A DNA stretch of 64,000 nt from Echinostoma caproni (lineage: Eukaryota; Platyhelminthes; Trematoda; Plagiorchiida; Echinostomatidae): the NCBI GenBank assembly GCA_900618425.1, contig UZAN01039861.1, forward strand, positions 6,607 to 70,606. The letters run 5' to 3'. The notes under the pieces were generated by a model. That model saw nothing but the letters and a program-made list of their open reading frames with translations, did not search any database and was not told where the DNA came from. Below are positions 1 to 10,709 of the stretch, one piece after another. The position numbers and the translations under genes are program-made. Each line of letters starts with the position of its first letter. Within the stretch, counting starts at the first letter, position 1.

Positions 1-1995
1 CGTCGGTGTTAGACATGAATACGATCAATTCCTTTGGCATCGCATAGGCGTGTGTGTAGCAACGAATTTAAAGCATCGTACTTCAAAGACTCTTAACACG
101 GATATGAAAGCTGCTAGGCTCCGGGTTTCCCCCATATTATGAAAAGCAGCAACTATAAGCGGGTATATGGAAATAGCCGACGACGAATGCCGACTAACCA
201 AATAAACAACATTAGAATGATAGGTAATATTACTAGGGTAACAGTTACGGCACAATAGTGATTATTCGTCTCCGATTTCCAACATGAGGAGCTGGATCCC
301 GCGGGTTAAAAACGGCATACTACAGCGTTGTTCTAGTTTGAGGATGCATAGACCACACCCAGGAATAGTCCTTGTCACTTGATCCGCCTAGTCATCGAAT
401 CTCGAACGGAGAACAAAATATTTGGAACTTTTTACGGAATAACATAGGCCCAAGGGTAGTCTGTATCCAGCTGCTCTTTTGGCCGCTCCGAACAATCTTT
501 ATAAAAATATTTAGAAATAGGTAGAGGAGAGGGGTCGCGGACACAATATACACAATATACAGGCGAACATATGTTTTCGATGAATTCCTTTTCAAGCCTT
601 CACAATCACATTTATGTGAAACAATTTCAATACGGTCAAACAGTAAGGTGGATGAGTGCTGTGTTTGGCAATCAGCCCAAGAGAACTCCAAATGTGTGCG
701 CTGTTTGGATCACGTAAACAAAGTCGTTACGTCATGGTGTTACTTCGTGGTTGGGTGAACAAACGATTTTCTCTTTCCCTGGCCAGCGAAGTTTGAGAGC
801 TTGAATCAATTTGCTTTTTGCGCACCGCTCAGGCTTCATGAGTTGCCTCTGCGGTTGCTAACGTCCGAAACCGTATTGCTCCTAAGGGGTATGGTGGACT
901 CAATAAATGATTGTAAATGCCGAATGCATGTCAACCCGTCTCTACCAAATGAGCAACGATCGAGCCTGACGAAACTCCACTCCCTTCCTGTGTGAGCCAG
1001 CATGGATGGTGTTCTTTGATCCGTTGAGATAACTGCCTTGTCATTTGACCCACGTAAGTTTGACAATATTGAAATTGTTTCATGTAAATGTGATTGTAAA
1101 GGCATGGAAAAGGAATTCACCGAAAACATATGTTCACCTACATTGTGTTCTTAATCAATGAACATATTCCGTGATACACAATATACATTTAGACCTATCT
1201 GTCGTCGTGTAGTACCGACAATAACCGTTGTTCTTGAAGCCCGGCAATGAACGTTATGTTTGTCGAAAATCAATGCAGAACTTCGAACACAGACTCGCAA
1301 CCTTTAGTACTCAGCATTCAATTGAGATATGCTTAATCCGTGATCGATAAACTTTAGGGGACTATTTGTCAAACTGTTATTTTAATGTTTTTTTTCATAA
1401 TTCATCACAGTTTTGCTTTTGCTGGCGCAAACCAAACCCGTTTGTGAAATGTTCCAGGATTAACGCTGGTCGGTGCCAGTACCGGACCACTTAAGTCAAG
1501 ACCCTAGTGACTGCTGATAGATCTCACATGATTCTTGCAATACGTTATGTATAGCTCAGCCATCATTGTTGCTAAGACAGGTCAGTCAGTAGAGGTCATC
1601 ATAACAACTGTGACCAGGGGCGAGTTAGCACTTCAGGATGTAGCGTGAGTGATCCAGTCTTCTTAATGTGGATCACGTTTGAATGTCATGTGACAGCCAT
1701 TAGGGTACCACTCTGGTCGTTGCTGACTTCTACTGATCGAACCATGTACCTTTTTCCAGTGCGGGAAACGCTTCGTTTTCTGCAGTTTCTTCTGCTCGTG
1801 TGTGTATTTTGCCACATGTAAATGAAACTCGTTTACCAGCTTTCCCCCTAACTGGGCAAAGTTGATTTCATCTATGTTGCTGTGGCCCAATCAATCATAA
1901 ATGTTTATAAGCACGATACAGTGACGGTAGCACTATTTGAGACGGTTCTGTCTTCCTGGAGAAGCGTAGGCACTCTGCAAAGGGTTTCTAATTTA
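1..1995. other. Unannotated AT-rich sequence
   Basis: No recognisable gene, RNA or repeat was found here. The open frames are short, overlap on both strands, and match no family I know. A small minus-strand frame near 1663-1890 is lysine/histidine-rich but has no visible domain or convincing splice sites. Confidence 0.5.
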
Positions 1996-2049
1996 ACTGC
2001 ATTCAATTGTGTACTCTACAATTTTCGCTAGACAGTAGCGACCCAGAAT

Positions 2050-2090
2050 CACACCGCCAGTTTCACGGTCCTTACCGCTCGTCAGGTATG
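2050..2090 (-). ncRNA. Degenerate type I hammerhead ribozyme (unit 1)
   Basis: Read on the minus strand: CATAC (stem I 5' side), CTGACGA (a perfect CUGANGA box), stem II GCGG/CCGT with loop TAAGGA, GAAA, a CTGG mini stem III, then CG, then GTGTG (stem I 3' side). Stem I pairs over 5 bp with one G-U. The only departures from the core are at the cleavage site, where TC is replaced by CG (positions 16.1 and 17), so self-cleavage is not expected. It aligns base for base with the intact motif at 55166-55208. The mini stem III differs as C-G here and U-G there, which is compatible with real pairing. Confidence 0.65.
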
Positions 2091-2342
2091 GGTGACGACT
2101 AATCTTTTATCCGGTCATTCTTATACTTCAAGTCCCGATATGAATTAAGCTATGCAAATCTCATTTTCAGCTCGGGGAGTTGATTTTCAGATAGACAACC
2201 AAGCCTCGAACAGTCATTGCAATCATTCTATGTTGGATATTGTGGGTTAGATTCGTCCAAAATCAGTCGACTTAACGCCAGGGCCGATTTTCTGTTTTTC
2301 TAATGGGAGGAATACGAACGACTGGACAAAATTTCTCAGAAA

Positions 2343-2386
2343 CACACCACCGATTTTACCGTCCTTACCGCTAGATAGGCGTGCGC
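2343..2386 (-). ncRNA. Decayed hammerhead remnant (unit 2)
   Basis: The minus strand keeps stem II (GCGGTAAGGA...), an AAAA in place of GAAA, a CGG mini stem III and GTGTG. The CUGANGA box has collapsed to CTA next to the stem. It is recognisable only by alignment to the copies at 2050-2090 and 55166-55208, and it is certainly non-functional. Confidence 0.5.
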
Positions 2387-2419
2387 ACTTTTTTCGGTAA
2401 TGCGCATTAGCACATTGCA

Positions 2420-5400
2420 GGTCAAAAGTCTCAATCTAAACTTTCACAAAATATTACAAAATGTACTTGGTACACTAAATTTGTTTCTTACTTACCTTTT
2501 GTTTTACCAGTAGACATTGAGCTCAATGGATATGCATCTGTTTACTGCGATTTCAGCAAATCCGACATGTTTTTGTAAGTTTTCCTGTTTCTTCGCATCC
2601 GGCCGCTGCGCGAAACCATTACAAGGTATGATGATATCTTTGATAGTGAAAAGATTATGCGCATACGGAAGTCGAACTGAGTTGCGTACAACAGTTAAAC
2701 GCACGGCTCTTTTAGTTTATTCGAAATGATGTTCTCAGAGAAGTTCTAGGGGGAGAAATTAACCATGCCAGGTAAACCGGTCGATTATTGTATTGCACTG
2801 TCTGTAGATTTAAGAATTGTCTCAGCTCCTCATATCCGCTATCCTCAGGATTTTTGATTACCGAAGTGGCAGCCAAATCAAAGATTCATTGAGAAGTTTT
2901 ATTATTTTATCTCATATGAGCGAATATAAATCGATGACAGTTTTCATCGGTAAAAAATATTACAAACTTTAGCAAACTTTGCCAGTTTAATATCGAGTGC
3001 ACTGAGTATTCCGTCTCAAAATTTCCCTGCATCTTTTCCGGCTTACTCTGCAAGAGATTTCGAACAATGTAACAGTAGATTGCATTCCACCAATTGCTAA
3101 TCAAGGGTACCACAAATTAAAATTTGGATGTGAATTCAGTTAGGAATGACCCAAATAGTTTTTTATTTGTATTGAAGTCTGGGTTGCATACAACATACAG
3201 CAATGTTTTGATACGGTGGAATAAAAGGGAGCATTCTTTCACATGTCAGTTATGTAACACAGCATTATCATCCTAAAAAGTGGATTTCGTATGACCGTTT
3301 GATACCATTCCTGACATAGGTTACGAGGAAAAGCTCGTGCACCCTATTTAGTGTAACGATTTTGGTGGGACCTTTGCTCGAGAAGTCCCTCAATCCTATC
3401 AAGGGGACTTGATCGCTAATCTGGAGTGAAGCTCGTCTTACTGTAAACCAAACCAAAAGTAACTACGCATGCTGGGTGCAGCTAAACTAAATTCTGTTTT
3501 CATCTCCGAACTGGTCCAAATTTCATTTGTTATTAAAACAACTTTTTTTATCATCGATGTATTTTGAGACCAGACATGGGAAAATACGCTTAACTTTTTC
3601 CAAGCAGCTTCTTCTGGCATCAACTCCGTTTGTGATTAAGTTTTAGTTGTTTCCGCCTCCTACCACAGTGGATCTGGAGTTATGCAACTGCTTGATATTG
3701 CTCTCGTAGAAGGCAGGAATAATGGATTTCGCGATATCAGTAAACCTCTTCCACTGCGCCATAGGTGACCATAACTTGCACGGCTTTACATGGATGCCTT
3801 GGATGTTCTTTCGCTGTAACCGGGATCGTACATGGCCGTTACCTATGCTAGTCTGTCAACCACGGAGTCACCGCAGTTTCCAGGACACATGTGAAGCACA
3901 AATACGAGATGATTAGAGCACCCACAGTGCAACCGAGTTAGGCGTGTGAAGTCCTCAGAGGTGCAAAACTTTATTCCAAAGTAAATTGTGTTTATTTTGA
4001 TTTTTTGCTCTATATATTTCAAACGAGTTTCGTTCATTACTTAAGCCAAGTTCTGCATATCCTTTGGATGTGTTTGTTAAGCAGCGAGTCCCCTGCTGTA
4101 ACTACACACTTGTTAGCAAATCCCATGATTTTTGATAGACTGGTGCCATCTGAAATTTTGATTTTTTTAACGACACCATGCAATGTGCTTGTTCATCTAT
4201 CACGCTTTTCTTTCCGTCCTCAACCGTGTTCTCAGTCAACCTTTTGATACTCTTTCTCTCACCGCAGTTTACTTACCAACTGAAAGTTCTTCCTTTTGAC
4301 ATCTATCACACATCCTGGCTTTGCATTGACCAATGACTGATTATCTGCTTCAAGCTCCTTAGACCAGTAATCCCTAGGACTGTGCTATCACCGTGCAAGC
4401 TTTGCATTCCCTGTTGTGCCTGTCTCGCGTATTATTTGCATGTTTGGGGCATCATTTTAATCTCGTTTGTTGACTACTCGTTAGTAGCAAAATATTGTTA
4501 TCTGAATTTTCATCAATTGCATTTTAGTTCGAGGCATAATTCGCCTGTTTGATACCTTTTTTCTATTTCGTGAATAAAATAATGTCCCGCATTTTTCGAT
4601 CCAAGTATATTGAGAAGAGAGCGACATTCTGCTGTTTTGTAACCAAAGTGTAAATGAAAGTTTGTAGATCATGTTTAGTACATATTTATCTCAGCGTACC
4701 CTACTCAGTTTAATCGTAAAACATTTCTCTTCCTGGTAGTTATCGGTTAACTCATAGCGACAACCTGAAGTATTTGTTTGTTTGATTGATAAAAATATGG
4801 AGAAGAAAGATCACTTTTGTGCTACTAAATGCTAATATTCCTCCTTTCACAAAAGGCAAGTATTTCGAAAAATGAGCAGAGGTCATTGATTCACACCGAA
4901 GTCTGAATTTACGCTGGCATTTCATTATCCCAAGTCTTATAACATCCTCGAAACTTTAGCTACTTTTAGCAACTAAATCAATCTTGATTGAAGACCAGAT
5001 ATGAACCTTGGATAAAGCAATTTCGGAGGTATTCAAATTACGAACTGAAGGGACGCTGTGATAGCAAAATACGACTCCGAGTATCCGCGTACTTCTGCTA
5101 AGCGATCACACGTAGGGTGGGAGACGCGTTGAACAAAACGAACCATTTCATTTAACATCCAAAGGCACAGTGAATGTCGTTCGGTGTTACATACACTGTA
5201 AGTGCAAAATGACACGAAACAATTCAAAATCCCTATGCAATTGGTTCTGATTTGTCACCATAAAATACATGAAACTAAAAGAAAAACTCCGATCGATTGG
5301 TTAATGAATTGATCCAAATGAGCGTTCGTACTATTGCTATGTCACCAATGAAGGTAGCCAAATTAAAACAAATATCAGTGTGAAACTGGAGAGAAGAACG

Positions 5401-5580
5401 AATGCTCTGAAGAGGCTCAACTAAAGTTCAATGAAGTGCAGAAGCAAGAGTAAGATAAAAAAGATTGGTTGACATTTTTGAACAAATGGGAACGGGCATT
5501 GCTTTGACAGCGCACCAATTTTGAAAATGGAAGCAGAAGCCAAATTGTATTGTCATTTATTATACTAAATAACCAACAGT
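2420..5580. other. Unannotated sequence
   Basis: No gene or repeat is recognised over roughly 3 kb. It is AT-rich with scattered short frames on both strands, none with a domain. There are no simple-sequence arrays of note. Confidence 0.45.
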
Positions 5581-5584
5581 TTTG

Positions 5585-6430
5585 CTTCTTTATTTGTTTA
5601 ACTTTCTTGGCATATCCAAACCTCCGGCTGTTCTTTATCAAAGAATGTTCAACAAGACGGTAATTCCACACGCATGGAATGAAAAGGTGATTTCTCCCAT
5701 TTACAAAAGGGGCTCTCGAGGTCATCTGGCCAACTACCGCCATGTTACACTTCTGATACTGTTGAATGTCATAGAGGTTATTGTGGCAGATCTGTTGATG
5801 GATTACCTGATGAAGCATGACATTTTCTCTCCAAATCAGAACGGATTTCAGCACAAACATTCTTGCACTACAAATGTACTTCTTGTATGAGATGAGCGGA
5901 TAAAATCCGTGGATGCAGGGAGCCATTGGATATACTTTATTTGAAAACCCCCAAAGCGTTTGATATAGTAAATCATCCAGTTCTTTTGCAAGACCTCTAC
6001 AAATAGGGTTTAAGACGACTGGTCCTCAAGGACCAGCTTCTCTGAAGAACAACCATGTCAATTCGTGTTGGTGATTTATTATTTGGACCTACCACCGTGA
6101 TATCCGAGAGATTCCGCAGTTATCCGTCCTGGAACCTCGTCTGTTTACATTTATAAATGAGTAACCGCATGTCCTTGGAACAAATACACTACTATTTACG
6201 GACGGTCCTAAACTTTGAAGAATAGTAACACATCCAGAGGATTATTTAGCACTACAAAGAAGATCACCACAGCTGGTCGATGAGCAATCACCAATGGCAT
6301 TGAATTCAACGTTCCGAAACGCAAGTTATTTCAGTGCGGCACAAGACCCATTTCTCCTATGTTTTGGGGAACCAAATACTACCGCATGCCAACGATGAAA
6401 GGGAGGTAGGGAGTGGTGGTACGGGAGGAT
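5585..6430 (+). mobile_element. CR1-like non-LTR retrotransposon, RT relic
   Basis: A broken reverse transcriptase reads forward. The best frame (5582-5890) carries RMFNKTVIPHAWNEKVISPI, then YKRGSRGHLANYRHV and a PNQNGFQHKHSCTTN block. These are the palm and fingers motifs of RTs of the CR1/jockey type (usual forms: W..a.V.PI.KkG, NYRPVsLt, QhGFr...SC.tNL). After a stop at about 5888 the homology continues through frame changes: a KSVDAGSHWIYF block, a QLSVLEPRLFTFIN block (SVLGP.LF.iFIND type), and a degraded catalytic loop LFTDGPKLW near 6195, where FADD would be expected. It is truncated at both ends, with several stops, and is dead. It resembles the fragment at 51824-53465 but is more diverged. 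Confidence 0.8.
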
Positions 6431-6434
6431 GTAA

Positions 6435-7055
6435 GATGTTCCACGCAATGTGCCGAGAAACATGCACATGATTATTATTTTCTATCTGTTAAGTTGCCCA
6501 AAATATTCTGTTAAATTTCTTCGGGGAATTAAAAAAGTTAGCTTCGTTAAATGACCCATAATAAAACATTGACTTTATCACCGTTTGTTAGTCGTTGAAC
6601 CTCGAAAACCCGTCCTTTGTCTCCGAAATTAAAATGAATTGCAGGCGAGCAAATATCTTTCGCTCCTCGATGGATGAATCTCCATGCCTCGAAGAATAAA
6701 TAATTTACACGACATGTTGAAATGTCGTTATCAAGACCTGAAAACTGCGTATTGATTACCTTCGAGTAAGGGAACCTCAAAAGTGAGAGGTGATTCACCC
6801 AATGCGATGATTTCAAAAAGCGAAATTTCAGTAGTACGAAAACAAAAAACATTTGTTCCGCAATCCACAATGGCACATGCGGTAATACGGGAATTATGCA
6901 TGAAGGAATTTTGTGAACCTCCTTGCCAGATTCCAGATTGTTTAAATCACTTAATCTTCTTCTACCTCGAATGCCATTGATGAAGCAAACGGAGTCTTCT
7001 CTGTCTAAGGTAGCTTCCTCGAAATTAGGAGGGATACTTGAACATAAATTTATCG
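6435..7055. other. Unannotated sequence with one unrecognised minus frame
   Basis: A minus-strand frame at 6547-6876 (109 codons) has a fairly protein-like C-terminal half (AWRFIHRGAKDICSPAI, then FEVQRLTNGDKVNVLL). I recognise no family and see no clear splice acceptor. It could be an old transposon fragment. The rest shows nothing. Confidence 0.3.
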
Positions 7056-7060
7056 TTTCC

Positions 7061-7250
7061 TAAAATAAAAAATCTCCTTTGCTTCATTTCTATTTATTGG
7101 GTATAGAAATGAACGGTCAATTTTCAGGAAAGGGGCCGTGGTCATAAAAATGGCAGCTTAGGGAAATATAGAAATGGGAAAGGTGGGTAGTGGTAAAGCA
7201 ATTCAAAGCCCGGTTTTCCGGGTCATTCAACCACTTGACCCCCATCGCCC
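7061..7250 (-). mobile_element. tRNA-derived SINE, family 2, copy 1
   Basis: On the minus strand the element begins with a tRNA-like head. An A-box-like GGTCAAGTGG lies at 7231-7240 and a B-box-like GGGCTTTGAATTGC at about 7199-7212. The body follows (CCCATTTCTATATTTCCCTA, a GGCCCC block, TTGACCGTTCATTT) and ends in an AATAAATA-type tail. The same order of blocks recurs at 16590-16782. Two copies with a shared pol III head and body define a SINE family. There is no coding content. Mutations in both boxes suggest it is no longer transcribed. Confidence 0.6.
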
Positions 7251-7269
7251 AATTATTCGACTCACATCT

Positions 7270-8555
7270 GATTTTTGGTGGTGTTCGGATTTGGAAAGTT
7301 TAATCTCATCATCACTTCCTCTCGGATTTATCATTTGATGGTGTGCAACGATGGGATCATTCTTTTTCTTTCATTTCGCGGAATCCTTTTACTGATCAGG
7401 TGCTGAGACTCGGTGCGCTAATTTGGGTCGGGTTGGCATGATCCTATTGAACAGTCGCCGTCACTTGTTTTCGATCTTAAAGTGTTTTATCCAACGAATC
7501 ATTGACCTCTCAATCCTGTGGTGCATTTGGTTAGTTACTTGAATAGTTGACCTTCCCTAACGATCCGCGGATGTAGTGAACTCCGAACGGGGGCAACAGA
7601 TGCGGGCAGGTGTCACACAATCGTTTGGCCTATTTCACTCTATTGTTTATTTTATCACGTTAGATTCTTCAAATGGTGTTCAATTGCGTATAAGCAAAAC
7701 TAAATGACATCTCACCCCAAGCATTTTGTGTCCTTCAAATGGGTCGTGCTCTCGATCCTGTTTCAATACATCTCTGGTAGGATCAATGGTTGAATAAGAT
7801 CGATTGGAAAGCACATCATTATGGGAAAAATCGAAAAAGACTAGTAAGGGGAGAAACAGAACTCCGAAGTGGCTTATACAGTTTTCGATGAACTAATAAT
7901 AATAGTTAATAATAAACGTAGCAATAAAATTTGTTATTCCAGTGTTAACCATTTTTTAGTTTAGAAATTACATTAAATATAATTAAGCTGAGGACAATTC
8001 AAGATCGCTACAGAAGACAAATTAGAGAATTGAATCACACAAAGCAAAAACTAATGGGCTTCACCACTTTTTCAGTCAATACTGTCGTGAAACAGGGCTC
8101 TGTAGTGAGTCACAGATAAATGGATGAGAAAAATACAACGAAATATGAGAAAGGAGTTACCTGAACACAAACGGGTGCAACATATTCAGAATTACTGACA
8201 ACCAGCGGTGAATGTCGAGACCCAGATGAATCTAACATTAAGTCAACAGAAACGGAAGTTCTCAAAATATCATAATAGTGAACATTAGGTTTAATTGCGC
8301 AACATATTTTGAACAGATGAGATTTGATTCCTGCGCTTGACCATGAGAGATTCGACGAAGTTGCTTGCCCTTCTGCGAAAAGGACTCCTCAAGTCTATCA
8401 AATTTAACGATGGGCGTAAATCGACTTCGACATGTAGTATTGCATTGGGTTCATCACTTGGAGATGTCTGGGACCCTTTTAAATATCTCCTCAGTGATCA
8501 TTCTCAAACGGTCAGGCACCTGTCCACCTTAAGTACTGAGATCCTGTAAACTTTA
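7270..8555. other. Unannotated sequence
   Basis: No gene or repeat is recognised. The short plus frame at 8337-8549 shows no domain. It may belong to the PLE locus that follows, but I cannot show that. Confidence 0.4.
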
Positions 8556-8592
8556 CTTGAATAGAATTGCATGTGGCAAAGACATGCAAAAA

Positions 8593-8714
8593 CAAATCTG
8601 TTTTTGTGGCACTTGTCAACAGGCCAACACAGTACACAATCGAACATGTAGACACAACACAGCGTGATAATCCGTAGTGTAACTACTCATACAGTTATTG
8701 CAATGATTGATGTT
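8593..8714 (+). repeat. Left arm of inverted repeat bounding the nested PLE/CR1 locus
   Basis: This 122-bp block, including CAGTACACAATC, CATGTAGACACAACACA and GTGTAACTACTCATACAG, is repeated in reverse complement at 10558-10683 with only scattered differences and a 2-bp indel. Weaker similarity appears to extend inward to about 8765 and 10495. It lies just upstream of the PLE reverse transcriptase, where a PLE pseudo-LTR or inverted partial copy would sit. Confidence 0.8.
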
Positions 8715-8775
8715 GGGCAATGTATTCGGATGGACCAGTGAATGATGTTCAAGGAGAAACATTCGTAAACTTACC

Positions 8776-9780
8776 ATGGAATTCCAGATGGAAGATTTGT
8801 ATAATCAACCGAAAGATTTGATACCTATGGGTGAAGTGGAAGTAGCACAGTTGAAATCTACGTTTGTGAATTTCAGTCATCAAAATCTCACCTCCGAACT
8901 ACCCAGTAAGGGTATAATAAATGAGCAGCACAAAACAACCTTAGGCGAAATACGAGAAAATAAATCCATTCTCTTAACGCGTCGGGATAAAGGAGCAGGC
9001 ATTGTAATAATGGACAGACCCATGTATCGCGAAAAGGTGAAAGAACTACTGAAGAAAACAAAGACATTTTGCACAAAAGTGGGTGAAAAAGACAAAAGCA
9101 TTGCTATAGAGAAACGCATCAGCAAATTAATCCGACGTCTGAAACAACGAATTGTGATCGACTCCGCAGCATCTGAAAAGAGAAGACCAACAGGAAGTAT
9201 CATTCCGAGACTTTACGGTCTACCGAAAATACATAAGCCGGACGTACCCATGCGGCCCATTCTTGATGTGTCCGGTTCACCCTATCATTTTATCGCTCGT
9301 TGGTTAGCTGAACTACTAGAACCTGTCAGGAGGAAGTTATCATCACAGCTTACTTTACTCGTTTGGGTTCGTTGACGCAGTTCGAGAAATGAATATGGAA
9401 AATCAAAAGACGTTGTCATTAGACGGACCTCTCTGTCCACAAATGTCCCTCTCACAGAGACGATAGACCACGTTTATCACTTCCTCTCCAACAACGATAT
9501 CAACATAAGCATAACGGTCTATGTTTGTAACGAATGCATCACTTTTTGAATGTACAATTCCATTTCAATGGTACCATTTAAAAAGAGAAGGATGGCATAA
9601 TAATGGGGTCTTCCTATGGTCCACTACTCGCAGATATATTCATGTCTAAGACTGAGAGTAGCACCCTGTAACCTATCATCACACGGATGAACATGTAGAA
9701 GCGCTATGCTGATGATATATTCTGCTTAGAACCTTCAAAAATAAACATGAACGCGGTTCTGCTAACGTTCAATGAATCTA
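8776..9780 (+). mobile_element. Penelope-like element reverse transcriptase, truncated and frameshifted
   Basis: The first frame (8776-9375, 199 codons) has the PLE N-terminal block: LTRRDKGAGIVIMDRPMYRE, then the hallmark RLYGLPKIHKPDVPMRPILD and GSPYHFIARWLAELLEPVR. These match the conserved YGLPKIHK..P.RPI..S.GSP.y..a..La..L.p element of PLE RTs. Beyond the stop at about 9373 the homology continues with frameshifts: SLSTNVPLTETIDHVYHFL near 9430-9490 (SLFTNVPL type), GIIMGSSYGPLLADIFM near 9600-9645, and the catalytic KRYADDIFCL near 9699-9730. At least two frameshifts and several stops make it a pseudogene. The thumb and GIY-YIG endonuclease are missing, because at 9781 the sequence switches to the 3' end of a CR1-like element. 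PLEs replicate by target-primed reverse transcription. Confidence 0.88.
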
Positions 9781-9781
9781 A

Positions 9782-10490
9782 AAGTCAAAGTCAAAGTTTT
9801 ATTATGGGCGATTTACCAAAGCTAAAGCTTATCATGCCCCATAGGATTTTTACAGAATGTTTTGAATAACTTCACAAAGAGAAAATAACAATGATAATAA
9901 TGTGTGTGATCACTCACGGATATTGAAATTTTAAGTGTTCCAATGCTTTATCAAGTTGCGATTTATATTGTTCAACTGTAGGAGCACATACTTCATCAGA
10001 TGGGAGAGAATTCCATGCGCCGCACACTCTGACTGCAAACGAGTGATACCGGCAATCAAGGTGGCTGTTCTGGGTCTTTACCTTTAGTGGATGTCCCCTG
10101 AGGTGATCATTATGAGATAAAGGCAGTAGAGAACGGCAAGGGTGGTTGGGTCGATGCGGTATGTGATATGCCAATATTAGGTCCTCTCGAAGTCGGCGGT
10201 ATTGGGATGAGTAGAGTCCCAATATTTGCAGTCTTTCGGAGTATGTCTTGTTATATAGACCTTTTACCAATTTCGTTGCCAGCCTCTGCGGACGTTCTAG
10301 AGCCTTCCTGTCGCGGGTTAACCATGGATTCCATACTTGAACGACGTAATCCGTGTGTGGCCGAACGAACGCTGATAACAAGCGTGGAAACAGTGGTCTT
10401 TCGAAATGCCCGAAAACACGTCTGAGAAGTCCCACTTGCTTTAGAGCCATAGATGATGCGCTGGCACAGTGCGTTCAAACCATTCAAATG
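9782..10490 (-). mobile_element. CR1-like retrotransposon, 3' fragment inserted in the PLE
   Basis: The minus-strand frame 9914-10450 (about 178 codons) is the C-terminal part of a CR1/L2-type RT protein. Blocks include LLRRVFGHFERPLFPRLLSA, FVRPHTDYVVQVWNPWL, LERPQRLATKLVKGL and YRRLREDLILAYHI. The element ends with a short 3' UTR and a (TCAAAG)n-type tail, seen on the plus strand as AAAGTCAAAGTCAAAG at about 9781-9796. It is 5'-truncated at about 10490. The same 3' end, with TTTTATTATGGGC next to the tail, occurs at 51824, so both belong to one family. It interrupts the PLE, so it is the younger insertion, or replaces the lost PLE 3' part. Confidence 0.85.
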
Positions 10491-10557
10491 CTGATTCACA
10501 GCCGTTTCTAAACGTTCTTCTACAAAGAAAATTCGACGGGGGAATCACACAGTCCCC

Positions 10558-10683
10558 AATATCAATCATTACAATAACTGTATGAGTAGTTACACTACGG
10601 ATTATCACGCTATGTGTTGTGTCTACATGTTGGATTGTGTACTGTATTGACCTGATGAGAAGTGTCAAAAAAAAACAGATCTG
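10558..10683 (-). repeat. Right arm of inverted repeat bounding the nested PLE/CR1 locus
   Basis: Reverse complement of 8593-8714. The pair spans about 2.1 kb. The arm is intact although the enclosed PLE has lost its 3' half. Confidence 0.8.
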
Positions 10684-10709
10684 TCTTTATTTCTTTCAGA
10701 CTTCTCGGA

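Larger units (their letters stand above)
2000..2400 (-). repeat. Tandem pair of hammerhead-bearing repeat units
   Basis: Two related blocks lie head-to-tail about 290 bp apart. Both contain the minus-strand string GCGGTAAGGA inside a hammerhead-like context. Between them is a segment including GAGATTTGCATAGC and a GAGCTGAAAATG-type string, which recurs at 55090-55160 on the plus strand upstream of an intact hammerhead. Downstream of each ribozyme is a shared TTCTG..TTTTGTCCAGTC-like sequence, clear in the upstream unit and at 55209-55235. The arrangement of ribozyme, unit of about 290 nt, ribozyme is what retrozymes and PLE pseudo-LTR pairs show. No protein-coding potential is seen. The copy has drifted, since both ribozymes carry core damage. 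Assignment to a retrozyme or a PLE-derived non-autonomous element is inference. Confidence 0.65.

Noticed and set aside
5417..5926. 169-codon minus frame
   Set aside because: Antisense shadow of the CR1-like RT relic.
10651..10668. CTGATGAGAAGTGTC as a hammerhead
   Set aside because: No stem II and no GAAA box. It is part of the inverted-repeat arm, and the partner arm lacks the motif.
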